A stretch of 39,677 nt of DNA from CG-Epi1 sp964634895 (GTDB lineage: Archaea > Thermoplasmatota > Poseidoniia > MGIII > CG-Epi1), in NCBI GenBank assembly GCA_964634895.1, contig CAZWJS010000012.1:1-39677 (forward strand), in the 5' to 3' direction. This document shows, piece by piece, positions 33,166 through 39,677 of this stretch. The translations under genes were made by a program, and so were the position numbers. A model generated the notes under the pieces. That model ran no database searches and had not been told where the DNA came from. It worked only from the letters and a program-made list of their open reading frames with translations. Position 1 is the first letter of the stretch. Every line of letters starts with the position of its first letter.

Positions 33166-35730
33166 CTACCAATTATTACGACGTCTGAATGCAATCAATG
33201 CTATTGTGACTGCAGATACTAAAACAGAAATCGAAGGGACTTCGCTAGCTTCAATTTCTTCTAGAAGTTCTTCGGTTTCATTAGTTCCTGTATTGTTGTT
33301 AGCCGTATTGTTGTTAGCCGTATTGTTGTTAGTTGTATTGTTGTTAGTTGTATTGTCAGCTTCACAAGTCCAAGTTGTATAATTACAATTACCAGACGCA
33401 CACTGTGCTCCACTAGAGCAACATTCGCCATCTGTAAGATTAACTGCATTAAGATCGTTGTTTGGTTGACAGCCAGTATTATTATCCAAAACGTTCACTG
33501 TAAAGGTATACGAACTTTGGCCTCCATTAACATCTACTACAGACAGACCAAAGATGTAAAGGCCAGTTGTAGAAAAAGTGTAAGTCCAAGAACTAGTATT
33601 CACTGTGACGTCGCCAAACAAGAATGGAGTTGGGAAATTAGAAGAATCTACTGCAGCTGACAATATCATATTGTCTCCATCATCATCCAAACAATCCATG
33701 CCAAAAGTGAATGTGTCTCCAGTCAAGGCGTTAATATTGTCTCCGGAAGCTATATTTCCATGTAAATCGCAATATGGTGCAGTATTAGGTTCTACGAATG
33801 GATCATCTTCGACCTCAAAATAATAGTAGAAGTAATAGGTGTCATTGTAGTAAGTATTGTTAGTACAATTATTACAATTAAATTGGTCTAAACTAATCTG
33901 AATATGTAAATTATAGAATCCCTCTGGAATATTAAAAAATTCCAACATTCCATTTTCACTATTTGAATCAAAAGAACCATTCGTCATAAAATTATCTTCA
34001 TTATCTAAGAACCAAGCAAGTCTATAATCTTCACTATCTGTGTTTATGAAATAGGTGCCATTAACATAACTTCCTTCATCCCAAGAATAATCTATGTGAA
34101 AATAAAACAAAAGGTATACGTCAAAATCAAACGTATAATTGTTCAAATAAGTTCCATTTTCATATAAATCAAAGACGACGGTGTAACTCTCTCCCCATTC
34201 AAAGTCATCTGCTGGCAAATCAAAAAAGAAACAATTCTCTCCCCAATCATCAAACGGAATGGCTCCTTGGTCTACAAGCATATTGTTTCCATCAGTTATT
34301 GTCCAGTTACCGGTGTAATTAATCTCCCAATCAGCATATTGTACACATCCCTCGAAATGCAGGTCCTGATCATCTCCAAACCAATACCAGACGTCTAGCT
34401 GTGCTCCACCAACATGGAAATGATGACTACCATAATCAAGATATGTCCAATTCCAATCTGTACCATTGTTCATAGGGGCCCACTCGTAGAGCCTAGCCTC
34501 AACACGATAGTCACCTGTTTCTAAGAAATTTATAGTAACATTTCCGCTAGAAGCATTAAATGTATCATCAACAATCATATCATACTCATCCCAATCATAG
34601 AGATACCATTCTATTCGATAATCTCTACTTGCATTGATGTGATAACTGGTAAAGAAAATAGTAACATTGTCATTTTCAATATCATCTCCTTCAGTCCAGG
34701 CTCGAAGTTCCGCATGTATCCAAAAAGATTGGTGAGCGCTGCTTTCATATGTATCAGTTGAATTTGCAGCTCCACTGTATAAATCTACATTTATCCAATA
34801 GTCTCCAGCTGAATAATTGGCTGTAGGTATCTGAAGATAATGCCATGGTTCGCTATTTGGAAAACCGGTTATACCATTATCAATTAAATTACCAAAATAA
34901 TCTGTAATATTCCAAACAGCAGTATAATTTGTATCAAAATCTGCAAACTCTACTCCCATCTCAACGTAAAGATAATCGTCACCCGACCATGCATCCATCC
35001 ACAGAAGTGATCCTCCAATGTACAATCTCATATACTCGTGATCTATTTTAGCCCACCAAGTATCATTACCACTATTGTTTGATGATACTTCTTCATACAA
35101 AGACACTTCTAACTCATAATGTCCCTCGGAAAGATTGAGAATCCAATTATAGTCTGTAAAATTTGTAGAATTATCCATTAAACTATCTTCTGTATCATAG
35201 TCCATTAAATACCATTCAATTGAATAATTAGTATTAGGAACTGCTGCAGCGACTGATACTGAAAGATTAACATCTGCTGCTTCGAGTAAATGGTATGGGA
35301 AATCGATCATTAGCCATGGATGTACTTCAAAGTCATCTTCGAACTCTGCAACCACTGTATTTTCTTCATACAAATCTACAGTATAATTGTAAACGCCAGA
35401 TGAGTAAGAAGACATATTGACCTCTATCCACATGTAATGTTCACTTGAACCATTGTCACTGAATTCCTTGTAATCATAGTCCATAACCGTACCGCCCTCG
35501 TCTAAGATAGACCAAACTACAGTATAGTTTTTAGAATAATTCCCTTCAAACCATACGTCGCTCCAAAAATGACCATCGTCATGATGAAAATAAACTTCCA
35601 TCCAAATTTCATCATTTTCAGCTTCGGATTGAGGTGAAAACAAGGTTATAGTGCTTACCAAAAGAACAAATGTAAGTAAAAATGCGTAGATTTTCCGTGA
35701 AAAATCTGAAAAGCCGAGCTTAGATAACAT
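33166..35730 (-). CDS. Sequon-packed surface protein with repeated beta domains, Cys-rich motif and C-terminal anchor
   Basis: The product has about 854 residues from the ATG at 35730; a longer frame to 35823 is rejected because the TATA box at 35751-35760 lies inside it. A signal peptide (about 1-38, ending FSPQSEAEND) precedes about six diverged beta repeats of about 90-110 residues that recur with G-x-Y-x-h-x-h-x-LYE (SSGVYNYTVDLYEE, SEGHYELEVSLYEE, TGDYRVEARLYEW). More than 35 N-x-S/T sites are visible. Later come a PKD-like stretch, a Cys-rich motif (GECCSSGAQCASGNC), a T-N-N-N repeat linker, and a C-terminal helix ending in RRRNNW after VPSIS. The dense sequons suggest a heavily N-glycosylated surface protein. 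Confidence 0.82.
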   Translation of the reverse strand: MLSKLGFSDFSRKIYAFLLTFVLLVSTITLFSPQSEAENDEIWMEVYFHHDDGHFWSDVWFEGNYSKNYTVVWSILDEGGTVMDYDYKEFSDNGSSEHYMWIEVNMSSYSSGVYNYTVDLYEENTVVAEFEDDFEVHPWLMIDFPYHLLEAADVNLSVSVAAAVPNTNYSIEWYLMDYDTEDSLMDNSTNFTDYNWILNLSEGHYELEVSLYEEVSSNNSGNDTWWAKIDHEYMRLYIGGSLLWMDAWSGDDYLYVEMGVEFADFDTNYTAVWNITDYFGNLIDNGITGFPNSEPWHYLQIPTANYSAGDYWINVDLYSGAANSTDTYESSAHQSFWIHAELRAWTEGDDIENDNVTIFFTSYHINASRDYRIEWYLYDWDEYDMIVDDTFNASSGNVTINFLETGDYRVEARLYEWAPMNNGTDWNWTYLDYGSHHFHVGGAQLDVWYWFGDDQDLHFEGCVQYADWEINYTGNWTITDGNNMLVDQGAIPFDDWGENCFFFDLPADDFEWGESYTVVFDLYENGTYLNNYTFDFDVYLLFYFHIDYSWDEGSYVNGTYFINTDSEDYRLAWFLDNEDNFMTNGSFDSNSENGMLEFFNIPEGFYNLHIQISLDQFNCNNCTNNTYYNDTYYFYYYFEVEDDPFVEPNTAPYCDLHGNIASGDNINALTGDTFTFGMDCLDDDGDNMILSAAVDSSNFPTPFLFGDVTVNTSSWTYTFSTTGLYIFGLSVVDVNGGQSSYTFTVNVLDNNTGCQPNNDLNAVNLTDGECCSSGAQCASGNCNYTTWTCEADNTTNNNTTNNNTANNNTANNNTGTNETEELLEEIEASEVPSISVLVSAVTIALIAFRRRNNW
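33291..33350 (-). repeat. Four 15-bp tandem repeats coding T-N-N-N/A
   Basis: Four units of TATTGTTGTTAGCCG or TATTGTTGTTAGTTG sit end to end (33291-33350), followed by a partial fifth. They code the N-rich stalk before the C-terminal anchor of the surface protein. In-frame 15-bp units allow length variation without a frameshift. Confidence 0.85.
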
Positions 35731-35750
35731 GCATTCAAAAAAATCAGTGT

Positions 35751-35760
35751 AGTATATACT
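35751..35760 (-). promoter_or_regulatory. Palindromic TATA box for the sequon-packed protein
   Basis: AGTATATACT is a perfect palindrome, centred about 25 bp before the ATG at 35730, giving a leaderless start. It lies between divergent genes. Confidence 0.5.
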
Positions 35761-35815
35761 ATTATCTTTTTTTCGAGGGCATCTACTTTTTAGGGGAGAC
35801 ATAGGTTGCAATTTT

Positions 35816-36811
35816 ATGAACAAAGCCTATTTGTTTGCAATATTTTTGTTAGCTGCATCCTTCACTGGATGTATTGGTGAAGATGAAATAGAAGAAATCG
35901 TCACTGAAGAAGAAGAAGAGACCATAGAAGCAGTTGGAGAAGACAACATGACTAGTCTTAAGAAAGAAATAGAAGATATTAAAGTAATAATTAAAAATTA
36001 TGAGAAGCCCAATGTCTATTTTATGATGGACAATGACAACGACTATTTTTTCTATGATAAATATGGAGATTCATATTATATTATGGCCATACCCTATGAT
36101 ACTGACGGAGCTATAGAGAGTTATAAATGGGAATCATCTGACCCTAACTTTGATGACAATGGATCTAATTGTGATATGACTATGGCTAACGATGAGGAAT
36201 GCATATTGTGGGTTAATTTCATCTCATTGAGTGTTTGTGATTATGAAGAAAATCAGACCTTGACTCTTACCGTTTACGACAATGATGGGAATAGTGCTTC
36301 AGCTTCGTATAAGCATGTATATCCCGAAGACCACTGTGGGCCACCAGAACCACCAGAACCAATGATAACCTTCTGGGTAGAGGAGAGCAGCAGTGGAGTA
36401 TATCACATAGACGTGATTAAGGTCACTGAGCAAGTCGATTTATCTGAATTCAGCTTCTTCTTGAAAGATGAGGATGGTGTGACCTACATCGGTGGAGGCG
36501 CCAATTACGGAAATGGATTTGGTGAAATTGCTTGTCAAATAATTAGTGGCGAAGAGCACGGTATCGACACCAGTTATGCTGGTGAAGACACGCAGTTACA
36601 GAATAGAGCAAGTAACGTCTCAGACGATGATGGATCTGAATATCCAGTTCACTTCTCTGATAACGACCGCGATGGAAAACTGTCAGCCGGTGACCAGTTC
36701 ATGGTCTATGGACAAGGTAATTCAGCTGACGGGCCAGCAGCAGATAACTGGAGATTAGACATTCAGTTTGATGCAAGTGGAGACATAGTCGGCTCCGCTA
36801 AACTGCTTTAG
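35816..36811 (+). CDS. Lipoprotein with shared N-terminal module (paralogue of the right-edge gene)
   Basis: The product has 331 residues. The signal ends in a lipobox, AASFTGC (Cys 19), followed by an acidic stretch. Residues about 1-175 are homologous to the gene at 38565: the pattern TSLKKEIEDIK (short coiled coil), NYEKPNVYF, DGAIESYKWESSD and TVYDNDGNSASASY is shared. It is followed by P-E-P-P-E-P and a C-terminal domain (about 190-331) that does not match that gene. That domain has GNGFGEIACQI and DNDRDGKLSAGDQFMVYG, the latter an acidic, calcium-type D-x-D-x-D loop. The role is unknown, probably extracellular binding. A weak TATA box (TTTTTAG) lies near 35787-35792. Confidence 0.8.
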   Translation: MNKAYLFAIFLLAASFTGCIGEDEIEEIVTEEEEETIEAVGEDNMTSLKKEIEDIKVIIKNYEKPNVYFMMDNDNDYFFYDKYGDSYYIMAIPYDTDGAIESYKWESSDPNFDDNGSNCDMTMANDEECILWVNFISLSVCDYEENQTLTLTVYDNDGNSASASYKHVYPEDHCGPPEPPEPMITFWVEESSSGVYHIDVIKVTEQVDLSEFSFFLKDEDGVTYIGGGANYGNGFGEIACQIISGEEHGIDTSYAGEDTQLQNRASNVSDDDGSEYPVHFSDNDRDGKLSAGDQFMVYGQGNSADGPAADNWRLDIQFDASGDIVGSAKLL

Positions 36812-36818
36812 GTGAAAC

Positions 36819-36826
36819 ATTATAAC
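36819..36826 (+). promoter_or_regulatory. TATA box for the TM-zinc-ribbon gene
   Basis: ATTATAAC is centred about 26 bp before the ATG at 36848, consistent with a leaderless mRNA and expression independent of the upstream lipoprotein. Confidence 0.4.
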
Positions 36827-36847
36827 TAAGCGAGAGATACCCCAATT

Positions 36848-37255
36848 ATGGCGCTCGTTGATTTAGCTATAATTGGCCTCTCGATTGGTTTCGCCGTTCT
36901 TTCCTTGATAAAGAGCTGGGATGGCGACGCAATAACTAGTACTGCTAGGAGCTCTTCGGTAAGTGAAACAAAGCTTCCAGGCATTGATGATGTTTCCTCG
37001 GTAATGGACCGGTTCTCAGGAGAAAGCGAACCTGTAATTGCATCAGCTGTCGCTACTCAATATGATGAACCTAGTGAAGAAGAAGATACAGATGCTAGCG
37101 AAATCCCAGAATTTGATGAAGTTGAAGAGGAAGGGCCTAAAATGACAAAAATAGAATGTCCAAATTGCTCTACCGTTATTTCAATCGAAGAGAAAGGCGC
37201 TATGCAAACTTTGACTTGCGACTCTTGCGGTTTTTCAGGAGAATTAGAAGTTTAA
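36848..37255 (+). CDS. Small TM protein with C-terminal zinc ribbon
   Basis: The product has 135 residues. A single N-terminal membrane helix (about 3-22, LVDLAIIGLSIGFAVLSLI) is followed by an acidic linker (EEEDTDASEIPEFDEVEEEG) and a C-terminal ribbon, with IECPNCSTVISIEE and LTCDSCG (CxxC-x17-CxxC). The ribbon is similar in layout to the last 35 residues of the giant propeller protein, including the I-S-I after the first Cys pair. Function is unknown; a cytoplasmic sensor or binding module tethered to the membrane is possible. It abuts the convergent 404-residue gene without a gap. Confidence 0.75.
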   Translation: MALVDLAIIGLSIGFAVLSLIKSWDGDAITSTARSSSVSETKLPGIDDVSSVMDRFSGESEPVIASAVATQYDEPSEEEDTDASEIPEFDEVEEEGPKMTKIECPNCSTVISIEEKGAMQTLTCDSCGFSGELEV

Positions 37256-38470
37256 TTAGTCTTCAAATCTACTTCCAACAAAACAAGCAAGACCAATTAA
37301 GCTGATAACAAAACCAGTAGATGGATACCAACTAGCTCCTAATTTTGAATCTCCTTCCGATTCAGTATAATCTAAGTAACCATTGACATCGGTAAACACC
37401 GAACCAGCCCAATAATCTACATTAAGTGAATTTCTTTGATTCCCATAATTGGTAGATTCAATATACAGTCGATTCATATCAGTCTGATTAGCTGTTGCTG
37501 AGAAAGGTGCCGTACTTGCATCGAAAGCTTGGACTATACGATTTCGAATTACCACATCTGAATCTTCATTCTCGCTTAAATCACTTATATCTATTCTCAT
37601 ACTTACGGTTGGATCCTCCTCAGTACTTTCAGGAGTAGGGTCTCGGTCCGAAACATTGTTATCTAAAGGCTCTTTATCAAACCAAATGTAATAGACTGTC
37701 TCATTTTCATACTGGAAAGTGTGATTCCAATTATTTTTATCCCAATCAATTTCATCAGGGCCTGGGCCTGTATAAACTCTAAAGTAGTCACCTGAATCTG
37801 TATCGTCATAAGTTCCTGTGTCTACTATTGTCTTTTCAAAGCCAAAGGATGTATCATTTGCTAGAATGTAATACTCAAGATACGTGTCGTTGGAAACAAG
37901 GGATTTGCCAAAACCAATAGGCAGCGACATATTCACGTACTCGTTTGAATTGGGACTTTCTAATACCGTCTCACTTCCTTGGTCTTCATAGATTGCGCCC
38001 CTAATTCCGCCAAGATAAACAAGTATTACAACCAAATATAGAAGGACAATTCCCATTTTCATAGAACTCAAATCTGCATCTGGATTTAATCCTTCTAAAA
38101 CTATAACAGTAAAAGATAAAAGCAAAACAACCATAACTATTTTATAAAGTGTATAAAGGAAACTTTGTATATTTGATAACTCGCCACCCCACGGGCTAAG
38201 GCCAACAAGCTGTTCCTCATAGTGATCATTGCTTCCACTATAACTATTATTTGTGTTAGAACCCTTGGTAGTTTCGGTCTTAACCTCAACAACAGAATGA
38301 TCTAAGGAATATTTGAATGAAGTTTCAGTGCTTTCCGTTATCGGAGTACCTGTTTCATAAAGATTATCGTGTACTGTAGTTTCATTATTATCATTCATTA
38401 CAAACCAAGGCAAAAATAGCGATAAAACCACTAAAACGACGCCAGCTGTGAACAAAATATTACGGGCCAT
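37256..38470 (-). CDS. Multi-TM membrane protein of unknown function
   Basis: The product has 404 residues. An N-terminal helix (about 4-25) is followed by an extracellular, sequon-containing loop (about 26-100), two close helices (about 105-127 and 137-158), a second large extracellular domain (about 160-375) and a final helix near the C-terminus (GFVISLIGLACFVGS). The extracellular domain has YYILANDTSFGFEK and ETVYYIWFDKEP. No family was recognised. A TATA box at 38493-38501 gives a leaderless start at the ATG at 38470. Confidence 0.72.
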   Translation of the reverse strand: MARNILFTAGVVLVVLSLFLPWFVMNDNNETTVHDNLYETGTPITESTETSFKYSLDHSVVEVKTETTKGSNTNNSYSGSNDHYEEQLVGLSPWGGELSNIQSFLYTLYKIVMVVLLLSFTVIVLEGLNPDADLSSMKMGIVLLYLVVILVYLGGIRGAIYEDQGSETVLESPNSNEYVNMSLPIGFGKSLVSNDTYLEYYILANDTSFGFEKTIVDTGTYDDTDSGDYFRVYTGPGPDEIDWDKNNWNHTFQYENETVYYIWFDKEPLDNNVSDRDPTPESTEEDPTVSMRIDISDLSENEDSDVVIRNRIVQAFDASTAPFSATANQTDMNRLYIESTNYGNQRNSLNVDYWAGSVFTDVNGYLDYTESEGDSKLGASWYPSTGFVISLIGLACFVGSRFED

Positions 38471-38492
38471 GTGTTGCTACCGAAATGTTGAC

Positions 38493-38501
38493 GATATATA
38501 T
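38493..38501 (-). promoter_or_regulatory. TATA box for the 404-residue membrane protein
   Basis: ATATATAT lies about 26 bp upstream of the ATG at 38470 on the minus strand. Confidence 0.5.
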
Positions 38502-38534
38502 CTTTGTCGGTCTGTTTAAAAAAAGAATCAATAA

Positions 38535-38543
38535 CATTATATT
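38535..38543 (+). promoter_or_regulatory. TATA box for the solute-binding lipoprotein
   Basis: CATTATATT is centred about 26 bp before the ATG at 38565, giving a leaderless start. Confidence 0.45.
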
Positions 38544-38564
38544 CTACAATACTGTCATAAATTT

Positions 38565-39677
38565 ATGAACAAAGTCTATTTGCTCATGTTGTGCTTGCTT
38601 TCAGCCTCTTTTACTGGTTGCATCGGTGGAGAGGATTTAGAAGAACTTCCTGTTGAAGAGGATGTTGAAAATGAAGAAAACGAGGAAGAAACTCTGGTGC
38701 CTGTTGGAGAAGAAAATATAACCAGTCTCAAGAAAGATATTGAGACTCTAAATGCAAAAATTAGTGCATACGAAAAGCCACAGGTTTATTTCATAGATCA
38801 TAATGAGACCAGCACCTTATTCTGTGAAGATAATGATGACGATTATTATGAAGAAAAAGACTGTTATCTAATTGCTAAAGCGTTCGATGTTAATGGAGCA
38901 ATAGAACGATTTGCTTGGTCATCGTCTGTAGCTGATAGTATTGACATGTCTGGCACACAAATATGTGATGATTTCTTGATGAATGATGATGGTGACTGTT
39001 TAGCCCTCTATGATTGGTTCCATTTAGACGTTTGTGAAGATCTTCAGAAAGAAGTAAATCAAACCATAACAATTACTGTGTATGATAATGATGGGAGAAA
39101 AGCATCAGCTTCCTACGATTTAGATTATAATGCTGCATGTTCAATTTATGATGATGATACAATAAAAATTGGATTTATGAACCCATTATCGGGCCCATTG
39201 GAACCGGATGCATATGGATTCTGGTGGGGTGCAGATCAAGCCATTAATGATTTGAACGCAATGTATCCAGAACAGAATTTTGAACTCATTGAAGTTAATT
39301 CAGGATGTGACGGTTACCTTGCAGAAGACGGTGCTCAAACTTTAGTTGAAGCTGGAGTTGTTGCAGTTGTTGGGGCTGCTTGTTCAGGAGCGTCAATGGG
39401 CGCTAATGCAGTATTATCAGCAGCTGGAATCCCAATGATTTCGTATGCTAGTACCAATCCAGGTCTAAGCGATGACGAAAAATATCCCTTGTTCTACCGT
39501 ATAGTGCCTAGTGATGCGATTCAAGGACCTGCAGGTGCTGACATGATGGCATATGGTGGCGTTGACACTGGCGAATTAGCTATCCTTCACATGACCAATG
39601 ATTATGGTTCCGGTTTAGCAGATTCAGTTGCATTTGCTTGGAAAGAAAAAAAGGGTGAATTTGGAGATGGTCTTTGT
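38565..39677 (+). CDS. Lipoprotein: shared N-terminal module + type I (LivJ-like) solute-binding domain (3' end missing)
   Basis: The frame runs off the right edge after 371 complete codons. A signal peptide with lipobox ASFTGC (Cys 19) is followed by an acidic stretch and the same module as the gene at 35816 (TSLKKDIETLN, YEKPQVYF, NGAIERFAWSSS, TVYDNDGRKASASY). From about residue 198 a periplasmic-binding-protein domain of the branched-chain amino acid family begins: DTIKIGFMNPLSGPLEPDA, ADQAINDLN, VEAGVVAVVGAACSGASM, AGIPMISYAS and YRIVPSDAIQGPAGADMM. Such proteins deliver amino acids or similar solutes to an ABC importer or act as sensors. The ligand is unknown. Transporter genes would be expected to the right, outside the window. 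Confidence 0.88.
   Translation, partial: MNKVYLLMLCLLSASFTGCIGGEDLEELPVEEDVENEENEEETLVPVGEENITSLKKDIETLNAKISAYEKPQVYFIDHNETSTLFCEDNDDDYYEEKDCYLIAKAFDVNGAIERFAWSSSVADSIDMSGTQICDDFLMNDDGDCLALYDWFHLDVCEDLQKEVNQTITITVYDNDGRKASASYDLDYNAACSIYDDDTIKIGFMNPLSGPLEPDAYGFWWGADQAINDLNAMYPEQNFELIEVNSGCDGYLAEDGAQTLVEAGVVAVVGAACSGASMGANAVLSAAGIPMISYASTNPGLSDDEKYPLFYRIVPSDAIQGPAGADMMAYGGVDTGELAILHMTNDYGSGLADSVAFAWKEKKGEFGDGLC

Noticed and set aside
33291..33350. Tandem repeats as a CRISPR-like array
   Set aside because: Units are 15 bp, contiguous without spacers, and lie in frame within a coding region.
35731..35823. N-terminal extension of the sequon-packed protein to 35823
   Set aside because: The TATA box (35751-35760) lies within it, and the signal peptide begins properly at the ATG at 35730.

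Overview
The window looks like a piece of a marine planktonic euryarchaeal genome, most likely Candidatus Poseidoniales (Marine Group II) or a relative such as Marine Group III. The basis is AT-rich DNA, archaeal TATA boxes about 25 bp upstream of start codons (often leaderless), many large secreted proteins with CARDB/PKD/FG-GAP-type domains and acidic N-glycosylation-rich sequence, a PGF-CTERM-like tail, an smc-scpA-scpB operon running into tatA, and DUF47/PhoU-AbrB phosphate genes. The taxonomic placement is inference; no rRNA or tRNA gene was seen.

Layout. 1-2078 (-): 5' part of a secreted adhesin-like protein, running off the left edge. 2110-2613 (-): small methyltransferase-like protein. 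2701-6990 (+): two paralogous secreted thioredoxin-fold proteins followed by a membrane TlpA-CcdA fusion, which together look like an extracytoplasmic thiol relay. 6973-9770 (-): phosphate permease Pit, its DUF47 partner, and a C39-like cysteine peptidase homologue. 9863-11328 (+): AbrB-PhoU regulator and a SixA-like histidine phosphatase, divergent from pit. 11323-11550 (-): small membrane protein. 11738-20640 (+): surface-polysaccharide cluster with two membrane GT2 synthases, ABC-2 permease, ABC ATPase, and two paralogous GT4 transferases (one fused to a methyltransferase). 20626-21024 (-): ArsC-type arsenate reductase. 21187-27372 (+): degenerate Fic protein, smc, scpA, scpB, tatA-like, with starts abutting or overlapping. 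27435-32473 (+): giant beta-propeller membrane protein with a terminal zinc ribbon, overlapping folP. 32470-35730 (-): zinc-finger/TM protein and a sequon-packed surface protein. 35816-39677: two lipoproteins sharing an N-terminal module (the second carries a solute-binding domain and runs off the right edge), a TM-zinc-ribbon protein, and an unknown multi-TM protein.

How the genes fit together. Much of the window concerns the cell envelope: glycan synthesis and export, glycosylated surface proteins, extracytoplasmic disulfide handling, nutrient uptake (phosphate, and a lipoprotein-bound solute) and possibly Tat secretion. The housekeeping core is condensin (SMC/ScpAB) and folate synthesis (FolP). 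Genome packing is extreme: all five convergent gene pairs overlap or abut, most divergent pairs share short promoter regions, and no gene-free stretch exceeds 300 bases (the longest is 11551-11737).
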